Part shown: one piece after another, positions 1 to 11,844 of the stretch
Layout: every line of letters begins with the position of its first letter
How positions within the stretch are numbered: position 1 is the stretch's first letter
NCBI GenBank assembly: GCA_018894105.1
Contig: CM032117.1
Coordinates: 28,066,501-28,130,500, forward strand
DNA: 64,000 nucleotides
DNA from: Jacaranda mimosifolia
Taxonomy: Eukaryota > Streptophyta > Magnoliopsida > Lamiales > Bignoniaceae
Reading direction: 5' to 3'
Translations under genes and position numbers: made by a program
Notes under the pieces: generated by a model
What the model was told of the DNA's origin: nothing
Seen by the model: the letters and a program-made list of their open reading frames with translations, nothing else
The model's database searches: none

Positions 1-59
1 GAAAAAAACTAAGTGATAGGGATATGATCCGCCGCCTTGGCAAGAGTTGTGTCTAAAGC

Positions 60-1320
60 CGAAGGCATATTATAAGTTAGACTTTGGGAACTCCATACTT
101 GTATTGATCCTTCATTATTATGTACCATATATTATTGAGAACATTATTTCAATTCCCGTTTTAGATAGCGAAGGATTTAATCCTTTTACATCAAATGGGA
201 AATTGAAGGCATTAAAGAATTGGTTCTTTAGTCGCTCATGGTACACTTAACAAAGGATTATACACTTTTGGATTCTTAACCATTATTAATGCACTTTCAA
301 TCAAGTAAAAGAAAATTAGATAACCAAGAATATACCATCTTGTGGCATGTAAGACTTAGGCATATCTCTAAAAATAGGATGAGCAAGTTAGAAGCTCTTT
401 AAAGCACTAAATGTTAGTGGCATTGAGGATCTTTCTACTTATGAGTCCTGTTTAAAAGGAAAAATGACCAATGCTCCTTTTGTAGGACAAACTGAGCAAA
501 TAAAAAATCCTTTGGATTTGATCCACACAAATGTTTGTAGCCCACTAAAAGTTAGTGGGAGAGGAGGCCATTCTTGCTTTATCACCTTCAGTGATGATCA
601 TACTCAATTTGGACACGTGTATCTTATGCAATACAAGTTCGAAGCCTTTGAAAAGTTCAAAGAGTATTGGTATGAAATAGAAAAGCAAAAGGGATTTAGT
701 ATTAAATCTTTTCAATCAGATCGAGGGAAAAATACTTAAGTACCGAATTCTTGGATTATCTAAACGAGAATGGGATTCTCTCTCAACAGACTCCACCCGG
801 CACGCCCCAACACAATGGAGTAGACGTGAGGAGAAACCGTATCTTGTTGGACATAGTACGTTCCATGATGAGCTTTTCCATAATGCCTATATCCTTTTGG
901 GGATATGCCTTATAAACGGCAATGAGGCTACTAAATATAGTACCTTTAAAGTTGGTGCAAAAAAAAATACCGCATGAGATATGGTGTGGCAAAGCGCCAT
1001 CTTACACTTATCTAAAAGTTTAGGGGTCTTTCGCTTACGTCAAATGGTTAGTGGGAGAAAAATTGAATAATAGATCCACCTTGTGCAAGTTTGTGGGATA
1101 CCCAAGAGAGTCTTCGGCTTATTACTTTTATGATCCCGTGGAACAAAAGGTGTTTGTTTCAAGGAATGCTTATTTTTTGGAAAAGGAATTTATATTGGAT
1201 AGAAATGACGTTGTTGTTGAACTTGATGAAGTTCAAGATGATCATCAAATTCCACAAGCAGTGGAAACAAGTGAGCATGAAGAACCTTACACACAACCTC
1301 TGAGAAGGTAAGATCGAATC
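60..1320 (+). pseudogene. Copia-1 protease end, GAG-pre-integrase and integrase remnant
   Basis: At 100-250 the translation gives a degraded protease-to-integrase linker (YYVPYIIENIISIPVLDSEG). At 339 the GAG-pre-integrase motif LWHVRLRHISKNRMSKLEAL begins. The integrase core follows at 464-1000: the first Asp region reads LIHTNVCSP (Asp to Asn), the second reads FQSDRGK with Asp kept, and the third reads HNGVDVRRN where NGVAERRN is usual, so the catalytic Glu is lost. The integrase C-terminal part is at 1051-1311 (LCKFVGYPRESSAYYFYDP). Several frame changes are needed to follow it. It once joined retrotransposon cDNA to the chromosome; it cannot do so now. Confidence 0.85.
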
Positions 1321-1399
1321 AAGAAGCAACCCGCAAGGTTCGAATTTTTTCATGAAATGGGCCAATCAAATAGTGATCCGAAGACATATGAGGAAGCTA

Positions 1400-2345
1400 A
1401 GTGAGACATAGACTCAGGACATTGGCTTGATGCTATGAAATCCAAATGGACTCTATATACTCCAACAACGCATGGACTTTGGTAGGTCTACCAAAGGGTA
1501 TCATACCGGTGGGTTGCAAATGGATCTATAAGTGAAAACTATGAGTCGATGGAGAGATAATGACCTTTAAGGTGCGACTAGTGGCAAAAGGTTACACTCA
1601 AAGACCCAATATTAATTTTGAGGAAACCTTTTCATCGGTCGCAATGCCTAAGTCTATTTAGATTTTACTTGCCATAGCTGCATATTATGACTATTAGATA
1701 TGACAAATGGATATAGAAACCGCTTTCCTCAATAGAAACATTGAACAAAAAATATATATGGAGCAACCACAAAGTTTTACATCCAAAGGAAGTGAGCAAA
1801 AAGTTTGCAAATTTGAGAGATCCATTTATGGACTCAAGTAAGCGTCTCGAAGTTGAAACATATGTTTTGATGAGACAGTCAAATCATTTGGCTTTGTCAA
1901 AAATGTATATGAACCATGTGTGTACAAGAAGGCTAGTGGGAGTAGTGCACAGTTTATTGTGCTTTATTTTGATGAAATTCTTTTCATTGGGAATGAGAGA
2001 GAAATGATAGAGTGTACTAAAGCATGGTTATCTACTCAGTTCTCCATGAAGGATTGGGAGAAGCATTCTATGTATTAGGAATAAATATTTATAGAGATAG
2101 ATCAAGGAGGATGCTGGGGCTTTCCCAAACCCTGCATATTGATAAGATACTAAAGAGGTTTAGTATGGAAGAATCCAAAAAGGGATTCCTCCCTATGGGA
2201 CATGAACTGTGTCTCTCCAAGTCAATGGCCCCTAAGATAGAGGAAGAGAGACGTAAGATGTTCCACATGCCTTATGCATCCGCTATTGGGAGCATAATGT
2301 ATGTCATTCAATTACAAGACCAGATGTGGCACACGCTCTAAGTGT
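1400..2345 (+). pseudogene. Copia-1 reverse transcriptase remnant
   Basis: The RT starts near 1400 in broken frames (ANGSISEN for the usual CKWIYKRK region) and becomes clear at 1940-2330. The catalytic box reads LYFDEILFIGN where YVDDILLIGN is expected, so the second Asp is Glu. Then come LGINIYRDRSRRMLGLSQ and YASAIGSIMY, typical of copia RT. In-frame stops and at least three frameshifts are present. The same element's integrase lies upstream and its RNase H downstream. Confidence 0.85.
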
Positions 2346-2760
2346 TCCGAGCCGTTTTCAATCCACCTCCAGTGAGAGTCACTGGATGGTCGTTAAAACA
2401 ATCCTTAAATACTTGAGAATGACTAAGGATTTGTTTTTGGTATATGGCAATGGAGAATTAAAACTCGAGGGATTTTTGGATTCTAGTTTTCAATTCGATG
2501 TAGATAACTTAAAATCCATTTTCTAATTTATATTTTGCCCCAATGGCGGTGCGGCGAGTTGGAAGATTTCCAAACATAAACACCACATTCGAGACTACTA
2601 CTGAGGTGAAATACATTGCAGTTTTGGAAACCGCAAAGGAAGGTGTTTGGATAGAAACTTCATTTAAGAGTTGGATATAGTACCTAGCGTGCATGAGCCT
2701 ATGGTTATCTTTTGAAGACAACTTTGGACTTGAACCAAGATCTCATCAGAAATTCAAATG
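2346..2760 (+). pseudogene. Copia-1 RNase H remnant
   Basis: Translation gives the RT-RNase H connection (VVKTILKYLRMTKDLFLVYG, then LKLEGFLDSSFQFDVDN), which carries the first acidic region of copia RNase H (usually YTDSSFQSD, here FLDSSF). The later parts (TTFETTTEVKYIAV, then EGVWIE) are recognisable but frameshifted. No intact reading frame remains. It lies directly upstream of the polypurine tract, as expected in a copia element. Confidence 0.75.
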
Positions 2761-2934
2761 TAGATAAATGCAGTATCATTTGATATATGATATCAATTAA
2801 TAGAGGCAACATCTGAGTGAAAATGGTTGCCTCAAAAGAGATTATAATAGAACCACTGTCTTAACCGTAAATGCAAATAGTCTTTGAAGGACATATTGAG
2901 AAGATGGGTGTTAAGATCATGGGGAATTGGCTTT

Positions 2935-2949
2935 AGGGCAAGTGGGAGA
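2935..2949 (+). other. Polypurine tract of Copia-1
   Basis: Purine-rich AGGGCAAGTGGGAGA lies directly before the LTR. AAGTGGGAGA before a TGTTGG-type LTR start is the common plus-strand primer of plant copia elements. Confidence 0.75.
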
Positions 2950-2950
2950 T

Positions 2951-5240
2951 TATTGGAATAGGGCCCCACATCCAATAAGATTGGCATGTAAACTATTTCA
3001 CTTGTGACACAATCTTGATTAAATGATATTCATTATACATGGCCATCTTCATCTTATGCTTATATTACTTCACTGACATTTGGTTAAAGCCCTTAGATCA
3101 CACAAGAATATAGGACTTAGTTAGTACACTCGGTGATGATCATGGAAAAAGTCTTACACGGTCGTGATCTTAAATATCCCAAGTCATAGAATCTTATGAG
3201 ATAGGACATCTAAGATTCAGATCTAAGAATTGGATAGACTTGCATTGACGATGCATAATCTAAAGTTTGGATGCTGCTCTACTCCATGAGCAAACCATGT
3301 GTGATATGGGTGCATGTTAGTGTGTGCTTGTTAGAGAACAAAGCATTGAAGGCTCGCCTGGAGAATCCAATAGGTAGCTGTAGTGGCAAGTCGGTAGTAG
3401 TAAGTTCTCTAGCTTACACTAGTGTATATAATTAGTCATTTAACTTGAGGATCCACTGTAACTTTGTGTTTAAGTCCTTGTTCTTTAACTCTTTCTTAGC
3501 CACCTAGCGAGTCATTCGAGTTGAGGTTGGGTATGAGCTACTTAAACATGGAGGTTTATCAAATCCAAAAAGGGATCTGACTCTTTGTCGTTGTGAAGGG
3601 CAAGTTCATCTCCAATGTGTTCTGTAATGATTGATTTCAAGGAATCCTTGTGCAAGGTAGTGCAACAATTTGGAAAAAGAGCTTTCCAAAGATGAGGTCA
3701 TAAATCAAAATCAAACATTGAGAATAGAAACATAGTATCGAGGCTATTAGGGAGCTGATAAATATCTTGCCCTAGGCTTCTTCCATGGAGATAGGAGATG
3801 GAATAACCGTATTTGGATGGTATGCGTAGAACTAGAATGGTGTACCAAAAGCATTCATTCAGCCAAATGTTGGGCTCCATGAATTGAGTTGATTAGTTTA
3901 AAGGAGTTTAAACTAATATGAATATTTGATATTCTAAAGTCACAAGAGTTGTGAGCCTATGTTTAATGAACTGTAGAACCTAATGGGTCATATACAAAAG
4001 TCAATTGGAAATCTTACTTGATGAAGGGAATTTTCTAAGTGTTAAAAATATTCCACCTTGATCGAAATTGAGAGGGAACCAGTTGATTCAATTTTTAGTC
4101 ATTTTAGTTTGATCAATTTAATAGCTAAATTGATCTAAATAATTTAAGGACTTAAATTAAAATAATTAAATTAAAGGTTAATTTGATTGGTACCACATGA
4201 CTATCAATTAGTCAAATTAACTTAAAGAGTTAAATTAACAATTGCTAGCTTAAAGAGTTAAGCTTATTGACTTAAGTGTCAAGTCAAAGGTTAATTAATT
4301 AAATTAAAGTGTTTAATTTAATTAAAATAAAGAATCAATTTTGGAGGAAAAATTCAAATGACGAGTTCATTTGGTGTGGCATTAGAATTTATTCGGATGA
4401 CATTTTATGAGCTGAAATGAAAATTTCAAATGAAATTCAAATGCACATTAAATTCATATGCAACTTGCTTGTAAGTTGGCAAGCAAGTCGCACCCCCACC
4501 TCATTGGAGATGTGATGCCACCTAAGCATCACACCATCCCTCCACCTATATATAGATATCGAGATAGGTGGCCGAGGTGTGTGAATGCAAACATTTTGCA
4601 TCTAATTGTTACATTCCTTTCCCTCCAAAATTGTGTGACTCTCTCATGTTTGAGGCTTCAAATTTTTCTTCACCTCTACCCTCTCTAGATTTTCAGCCTT
4701 CATCATCCTCATTTCTCCTTTGATTTTCTATTTGATCTAGGAGAAATTAGATTTTCCATTGGTGTGTGGATCTTGACATTAGAGGCAATACACTTGGATT
4801 GCTGCGCTTTCGGAGATCCTCTATTTGGGAAGTAATTTTTGAGCGACTTCTTGAAGCTATATTGAGCTGAAATTTTTATTAAAGACACAACAAGGCATTG
4901 ATGTTCGTTTAGTTCAGGTTTCACTTAATTGTGAGGTGATTTAGCTGGGGAAACATTGCTCACACTCTACTGCACTAGGAGGAGACTGCTTTGGAGAGAT
5001 CTAGCTAGTCCTCATCATTTTGGTTGGAATTTACTTTTAAGGTAATATTCTGACATTAATCCATGTTCGTAACATGAATCGTAGCATGAATTAGATCCTT
5101 TTGGATGTATAAATCAAGTTAGATTTCAGTTTTTAAATATTTTAAATTGGATCCTTAGCTTACACCATCTTTTATTTTCTTTCGATTTGTGTGGTGATTT
5201 CATGTGTTGAGAGAAACTACTTTCTAGATTTCCTCCAACA
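2951..5240 (+). repeat. 3' LTR of Copia-1 (about 2.29 kb)
   Basis: The left end TATTGGA (a decayed TGTTGGA) directly follows the polypurine tract, and the right end is TCCAACA, its inverted match. The interior is AT-rich and non-coding, with short repeated TTAAATTAA blocks at 4080-4330. A promoter-like TATA stretch at 4547 supports LTR identity. With only one LTR in the window its right end rests on the TCCAACA match alone. Confidence 0.6.
4547..4555 (+). promoter_or_regulatory. Likely LTR TATA box (Copia-1)
   Basis: TATATATAG follows a C-rich stretch (CCATCCCTCCACC) inside the LTR, about 1.6 kb from its start. The position and the change from AT-rich U3-like to transcribed-looking sequence suit a U3/R promoter. 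Not tested. Confidence 0.45.
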
Positions 5241-5789
5241 ATCTTTGTCTCTCCAATAAGTTCCTCACACTTTCTTCTTAATCCCTCTCATCTTTCTAGC
5301 TATTGAGAAAGGATTAAGAGTGGTCCTAGGTGTGTGGACTTGCTTTAAAGGCTTCACAATTTAGGAGCTTTGAAGTGGTGGATCAAAATCCTTCAGGGTT
5401 GTGACTGGTTTTTGGTGTTTTTAGTGACTGGCTGCTTTGGCACTCCACTTGCTATTTTGCTGCCCATTCTAGCTTATCTTGGGGGAGATTTTTCCAACTA
5501 GAGTAGCTAGGATTGTTGTCTATTCGAAAGGAGTTGGAGATCCTTGGAGAAAAAGACGAATTCCTTGCTTGGAAAGAGTTCCATAGTGGAATCCTCATAG
5601 TTGCCTTTCCATTTCGTGATTAAGGTAACTTTTCTCCATCTTTTAAATCTAATTTTAAATCATAGAATAGATCTTATTTTAAATCTAATTTTAAATCTAA
5701 TTTTAGGCAGAGGATATGTTGGTTAATTTTGCCTATTTTTGCAATTTATTATGGATCCTACCATATCCTCTACCTTCACTTGAGGCTAC
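5241..5789. other. Unassigned stretch between Copia-1 LTR and Tat-1 pol
   Basis: No coding signal. It resembles in style the 3' part of the preceding LTR (similar phrases around GTGTGTGGA and GGAGATCC) and holds short tandem copies of TTTTAAATCTAA near 5640-5705. It may be part of a second related LTR or leader. Confidence 0.3.
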
Positions 5790-6615
5790 ATACATACACC
5801 TAGTTCAATACTAAGAACATTTGGCTAATGTGTTCCTAGTGCCAAAACAAAATGGGAAATGGAAGTTGATCATATATTTCACCCATTTGAATAATGCTTG
5901 CCCAAAAGATCCATACTCTCTCCAAAGAATTGATATGTTGGTCGATTTAACTACGGAGGGCTAATTGTTGAGTTTCATCAACATTTATCTTTAGTGGCTC
6001 TACAAGATCAAGAGAGAACTAGCTTCATCACATCACATGACATTTATTGCTAGAGCACGACACTCTTCAATTTGAAGAACGCAAGAGTGACATACTAGGG
6101 GCTAGTCAACCCTATATTCCAAAATATGTCAGACAGAATTTGGAGGTCTACATTAACAACATGTTGGTCAAGTAGACTTTAGGCCGATCACCTTCAAGAC
6201 TTGAAGAAATTTTTTTTGCGCACTTTGAAGGTTTGGCGGCATGAAGCTCAAACCAGCTAAATGCTTTTGGCCTACAAGGTGGAAAGTTCTTGGGCTTCAT
6301 AGTTTTCCAATAAGGCATAAAAGCCAACATAGAAAAGATCAAGTTAGCATGGAGATGCTCCCACCATGTTCCCAAAAAGAAGGTGCAGCCTTAGTCTATA
6401 GATTGATAGTATCGAATTACATTCATCTCAAAGGTTGCTGAGGGGGGGTACCTTTTCAAGATTCTGAATTGAAGCTTAGAGATTTGAATGGATGGAGGAG
6501 TGTGAAGACATTTTCCTCTACCTAAGTAATACTTAATATCTTCCCCGTTGTTGAAAATGCCAAGGAGTAAAGAAACTCTATTGTTGTGTTTGGGGGCTAC
6601 AAAAGTAGCCGAAAG
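5790..6615 (+). pseudogene. Ty3/gypsy (Tat group) reverse transcriptase, first part of Tat-1 pol
   Basis: Starting near 5815 the frames give VPKQNGKWKLIIYFTHLNNA followed by CPKDPYSL, the hallmark of Tat-type gypsy RT (usual form NGKWRMCVDFTDLNKACPKDSYPL). The active-site box at about 6148-6175 reads VYINNMLVK where VYVDDMLVK is expected, so both catalytic Asp codons are Asn. The region matching the usual GKFLGF motif follows at 6280-6300, and the fingers and connection region continues to 6615 with several stops. The reading is interrupted at 6616 by a hAT-like insertion and resumes at 8004. Order RT, RNase H, integrase marks it as gypsy. Confidence 0.85.
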
Positions 6616-8003
6616 TAGGGGTGTGCAAAAAAAAAAAAAAAAAAAAAAAACAGACCGAACCAAAGTGAAGTAGGTTTGGTTTGATTTTCAGTTTTATATA
6701 TTTAAAAATTCAAATTTTGATTCGAATCAATTTTTTTCTCGATTAATCTAAACCCTAAACCGAACCAAAAATAAAAAAAACTAGTTTGGTTCGGTTTAAC
6801 CGAATCAAAAACCAAACTTTTCGATTTTCAGTTCGGTCCGATTTGGCACTTTTATTTGTTTAAAAAAACAAAAATCTATTATCTAAGATAAATAAATGTA
6901 ATTTTTGAAATAATGTAAATGTTAATGTATTTTTAAGTTTTTGGAATAAATAAAAAGAGAAGTTTTGATAAGGTGAAATCACTGAGAAAAAAATAAATAA
7001 AATTGGAAAAGTGAGAAGAGAAAATAAAACTATATTATCATTATTTTTTAAAATAAAATTGATTTTATCATCTTACTGCAAAATATATCAAAATAGTTAT
7101 TAAAACTTGAAAGTCCTACCTTTTATAAATAGTATAGATATTAATATAAGATATATAGAAAAATAAAGAATTATGATACAAAGAAAAAAATTGATAGTTC
7201 TTCTAAATTCAAACTATATAAGTGTATAATTTATTTATTAAATAAATTAATAGATGTCACATATAAAAAATAGATGATTATGATTTAAAGAGGAAAAAAA
7301 TGTGATATAAAAAGAAAATTAAAATTTCTCTTTCAATTAATTAATTAAATTTATATATAAATATATATGGTGCATTGATGAGTAAAATAGAAATTTCAAT
7401 TTAAATTGCAAACCAAGGGGTTGAATAATATATTCCTATTCCTGTGGCAATAGTACTTGCATTTGTTGGTCAATAAACATTTTATCCATACTATTATAAA
7501 AAGAAAGATTGTTTTGTGTCTAAAATGAAATTTATTTTTGTTATTTTACATAATTTGTCCTTCTAATATACAAATATATTTTAAGTCCTAATTTTGTAAT
7601 TTATGTTCAAGTTCTAATTTCTGCTTGACAATTTTGAATTTATAGATAAATTGTAATTTATAATTTATAATTTATAATTGATAGTTACAAAATTACATCC
7701 TAATTTCTAACTATATTAATATATTTTAAATTCTAAATGTATAATTGAGATATAACCTAAAGTACAAATCCCAATATTATATCCAACTTCTAATTTTTAA
7801 ATGAAAAAATTAATTTGAAAAAAAAAAAAAGCAAAAGAAGGGGGAAGTGGGGTTGAACCATTTTGGTTTCGATTTAACCAAACCAAACCAATTTGGTCAG
7901 TTCAGATTTGATTTTTAACCGAATCTAACCGGACTGAATAAGGTTCAATTTGATTTTTGGAAGGTGAATCGGCAGTTTGCTTTTAATTGAATACACACCC
8001 CTA
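6616..8003. mobile_element. Non-autonomous hAT-like DNA transposon (hAT-1), 1388 bp, inserted in Tat-1 pol
   Basis: The element begins TAGGGGTGTGCA and ends with its inverse (TACACACCCCTA), giving an 11 bp terminal inverted repeat. Subterminal regions on both sides carry many AACCGAACC/GGTTTGGTT motifs, typical of a plant hAT group with this terminus. The flanking octamers GCCGAAAG and GTCGTAGG match at 5 of 8 positions, a worn 8 bp target duplication. No transposase is visible; the middle is AT-rich. The gypsy coding text stops at its left edge and resumes at its right edge, confirming insertion. Confidence 0.8.
6627..6650. repeat. Poly(A) tract of 24 bases
   Basis: Homopolymer just inside the left terminus of hAT-1. 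Confidence 0.95.
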
Positions 8004-9860
8004 GTCGTAGGCATAATGCTAGTATGAGAAGAATGAAGGGAGCATCTACCCTTGTACTATATCAGCATATTGCAGCAGAGGCCATAAATTAGATATACCA
8101 CAATTGAGAAGTTAGCTATCGCACTTGGTGTGGCTGCTCAAAAGTTGAGGTCATATTTCAAGCCTATCAGATAGTGGTTTGACTAGTTACTCACTAAAGA
8201 AAATTCTTAGTAGCGCATCCTCTTGGAGAACCCAACTGAAGAGAAGTTGGATAATGTAATAAGGTTCAAGTTCCCAGCCTAAAATAATGAAGCAGAATAT
8301 GGAGCTTTGATAGCAGGTATGAAGTTGGCACTTGCAACCAAGCTTATAGTGACTCCAAGCTGGTGGTCCAACAATCATGAACGCTTGTGAAGCCAAGGAT
8401 GATTCCATAATGAAATATGGAGGAAAAGTAGAAAAACCAAGGTACAGAGTCAAGGACTTCACCATAACCCTAGTGTCACGAGAGAATAATCCCAATACTA
8501 AATAAACTCTGCATGCTTAGCAGTGCATTAATGCTATGATGAGCAAAAAGGTCTATTTCCTAGTACTTAATGAACCGAAAATAAAATCGAAAGGACTAAA
8601 GGATGACAATTCTTAGAAGCAATGGTCATGTTTGAAAATTTCTCCACCTAGAGAGACCCTATCATAAGATATCCCGAAGAGGAAGTCCTGCCTTAATATC
8701 CTAAGAAAGCCAAACAACTAAAATCAAAAACCTCTTGGTACTTGCGTATTAATGGTAACCTCCACAAGAGGGCATTTTTTCTTTCTATCCAAAAATGCCT
8801 AACTCCTAAGAGAGCAATTTATGTGCTAAAAAAAACTCACGAGAAAGCTACAAAAACCATTCTAGAGGAAAGGTCTTAGCCAAAAGATACTCAAAATAGG
8901 TTTCTTCTAGCTCACCATGGAAAATGATGCATAACACTTGGTGAGGAGCTATTTTGCCTACCAAGATCACACGATCTCATGCATTAGCCCGATCCCCCAC
9001 TTCAAACTATGGACAATCTTTACTTCTTTACCTAATGGGGGCTAGATATCGTGGGACCTTGTCCTCTTCCTCTAGATAAGATAAGTTCCTAATAGTTGCA
9101 GTAGGTTACTTCTAAAAGTAAGTGGAAGTAGAGCTCCAAGATCGAATATCAGAGAATGAAGTTATGGCCTTTATTTGGAAGAACAATGTCTACACCTTAG
9201 GATCCCTCACTCACTTATCTCTGACAGGTACCAATTTTTTCAAAGCTAACTCATAACATGGTGTGAGGAGCTTGCAATTAAATAGTTCTTCACTTTAGTC
9301 ACTGACCTTCGGGCAAATGGCTAGATGGACACCAACCTCACCATACTCTAGAATTTGAAAACCAAACTAGGTAATGCCAAGGAGCTTGGGTAAATGAAGA
9401 CTCCTTTGTACTATGGGCTTATCGCGCGGGTTTATCACACCATGTGTAAGATGCCACAGGTGAATCTCAATTTAGTCTATTTTATGAAATTGATGTAGTT
9501 ATCACTCCAGAGATGGGTGAGGTGATCTGAAGGGTGAAAAAATATGAAGAAACTTATAAAGCCCAATTATTACTATCAAGTTTTAATTTGGTAGATGAAA
9601 TCAAAGAAAGAGCACATGCTCTCAAACAAGAGTACAAATCTAGTATGGCGAAAAAATTGTGATCACAAAACTTTTAGTCATTAACTTAGTACTACGGAGG
9701 GTGGAAGCACTGGACCCATAGGTAAGCTTGATGATAATTGGGAAGCTTTCTACAAGATTGAAGAACTGGTGAACATCACCACTTATAAACTATAACACTT
9801 GGATGGCAGAGCTTTCCTCAAACTTGGAATGAGGTAAATTTGAATAAGTCTTATGCTTGA
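8004..9860 (+). pseudogene. Tat-1 pol: RNase H and integrase, second part
   Basis: After the hAT-like insertion the gypsy reading resumes. At 8270-8340 comes NEAEYGALIAGMKLALAT-type text, the extra archaeal-type RNase H found in the Tat group. Integrase follows: the zinc-finger side (RAIYVLKKTHE) near 8810-8850, a core region with FPIPHSLISDR-type text (usual IPHTLVSDNG, Asp kept) near 9195-9225, and the C-terminal tail ending in LPQTWNEVNLNKSY near 9815-9850, where functional copies read WNAEHLRRFY. Stops and frameshifts are frequent. It ends in the expected place for a Tat pol, but I could not find the polypurine tract or LTR behind it. Confidence 0.8.
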
Positions 9861-11844
9861 TGCTATTCAGAAATAAAGCTAAGTTCCTTTTCAAAAATCA
9901 ATAAAGTTCAAAGTTCTTTTTCTTCGAAATGTGGTGCAGAGAGTTCTTAATTCTCAATTTTTTTGTAAATGATTTTTCATACCTAGCTTGACTTTAGGGC
10001 TTTGTATTTATAATATTTTTTTTCTTAGTGGGTTTCAGCCTACTAGGGTATAGATGTCCTTCTTGGTGGGTTTAATCAATTGGACTCTTTGGCCTTTTTA
10101 TTCATTTATTATGTAATTGATTGGACCTTTTTAGTCAATTTTTGCCATTTTATCCTTATGGACATAATTTGCCATATCATAAAGCTCCCCTATTTTTAAT
10201 TTGGAAACTTGTTTTTATGTTGAAACTATAATATAAAGTTGGATTTTAATTGCGTTTTGTACAGGATTTTAAAATTATCCAACCTTCGTCTAAGTTGTGA
10301 TTTAGTAGGTTTTGAAGTTTAATAAGTTTTTCGAGAGCGTCTCTTTTTCGAGAGCATCTTGTTGGCTACACTGTATTTATCTAAGGACAATGAGATAAAA
10401 GAGGGGGGGTTTTATGAAAAGTGTTAAGATGAGTTTCCAAGGTAACTTCTCCTACACTTTGTCTTTTTTTTTTTAATTTTCTATTTGCATTTTTTGTCAA
10501 TTTCTACCCAATTCCTAAGAGTTAGTAAAATTTTTAGGGTCTATCAAATTGATTCATGTCATGAGTTGAAAGTGGGTCATTAGGAAATAGGTCCCAGTTT
10601 GAGTTAGAGATCCAAACAGAGTCAGAATTGATGAAAGCTGGAGAAAATGGGCGAAGTGCCACTAGTTGCTACTAACTGGGCAACCATGGTGCTAGGGATA
10701 GGCTCTGACTAGGTGCCCTCCTTAAGCACCCAAAGTAGGTGCCCATGAGACAGTTGTCTTGGTTGCCTACTTTAAATGCTCGGGAGGCACCCAGAGGGCT
10801 CCCGGCGGCCAATACATGTAGTGTGTAGCCAATGTAGGTGAGTACCCCAGTAGGCTCTACTGCGAGTGGTCATGGACCATCCAAACTTGTTTGTGTTCAT
10901 GGTGATCGGTGATAATCCTCTTCATTATGTTCCTATGTTTTTGAGTTTGTGAACCTTTTTTTTTGCGCATCATCTGACTCAGTGTTAGTTCTTCAAATCG
11001 AGCCTCTAGAGTTAAAAGATCATATTCTGGTTCATAAATTACTTCTGCATTAAAGTCTAGTTCTGAGTCCGGGTAGAGGGTTTAGCATATTAGAGTCCGT
11101 GTTTTAACATATTAAAGTCTAGTCATTAATAAAAAGATTGACTCGTAGGCTACAGAGTATCGAAGAGTAGTGTGAAAAACTGATAACTCATGAATAGAAA
11201 GTTTTAACTAACATATCTGAGCCAATTAACGAGTTGTTGGCCTTGAAAGCCATGCATGTAGAGCGCCTTATTAATAAGATTGAAGCCCATTGAGACATAA
11301 AAGATATTGATGTCGTTGTGTGTCAATTCATTTTGAAATTTCAACCAAACTTTTTGACGAGGACTAAAGAGCCTGTTGATTAGAAAATAATTTCTTTAAT
11401 AAGGTCTTAAGGCCTACATGGGTGGAATGTGCCTTTTTCACATTAACTACCATTACTTTACTTTCCTGGAACAATTTTATTTTATTTTTCTTTCATCCAT
11501 GTTGTTTTATCCCTTTTTGAAAGGTTGCTTGACCAGAGGCCGAAAGAAAAAAGAGGCATTCCTTAATGAACTTACTCAGTTTGGAAGTCAAAAAAAGGGT
11601 GTTACATGTCTAGGTTGGTTGAGTTTTATTCTTGACAACTCTCCTACAAGGTTAAAAAAGAATCAAAAGCAAAAAGTGTAGAGAGTAATTAGTATAAATA
11701 AAATATGATTGGAATCTAAAGCTAATCCTTAGCACTATGTTCTCTTCTTTATAGTTATGTACATAAAATTCTTCTATATACTAGAAGTGACTCCTAAGAG
11801 TCGGAAATTACTTTTTCAAATATTTTCTATTTCCTAATCTTTCA
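9861..11844. other. Non-coding stretch between two converging Tat pol genes
   Basis: About 2 kb with no supported gene. It should contain the 3' ends (untranslated region and LTR remnants) of Tat-1 (+) and Tat-2 (-), but no matching LTR pair could be seen. 10650-10860 is less AT-rich and repeats GTGCCC/GGCACC-type words. A short open frame at 11418-11681 has no recognisable family and is probably chance. Confidence 0.5.

Larger units (their letters stand above)
1..5240 (+). mobile_element. Ty1/copia LTR retrotransposon, 5' part outside window (Copia-1)
   Basis: Internal coding remnants (GAG-pre-integrase, integrase, RT, RNase H in that order, which defines copia) run from about 60 to 2760. 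A polypurine tract and a 2.29 kb LTR follow. The 5' LTR, gag and most of the protease lie upstream of the window, so the target duplication cannot be tested. RT and RNase H wording (for example YASAIGSIMY and ILKYLR) and the long LTR resemble the Tork/Angela group of plant copia elements; that lineage call is inference. Every domain carries stops and frameshifts, so the copy is dead. Confidence 0.9.

Noticed and set aside
783..992. Minus-strand open frame at 783-992
   Set aside because: It is the shadow of the copia integrase on the other strand.
11418..11681. 87-codon open frame
   Set aside because: No recognisable domain, AT-rich residue content, and situated between two dead pol genes.
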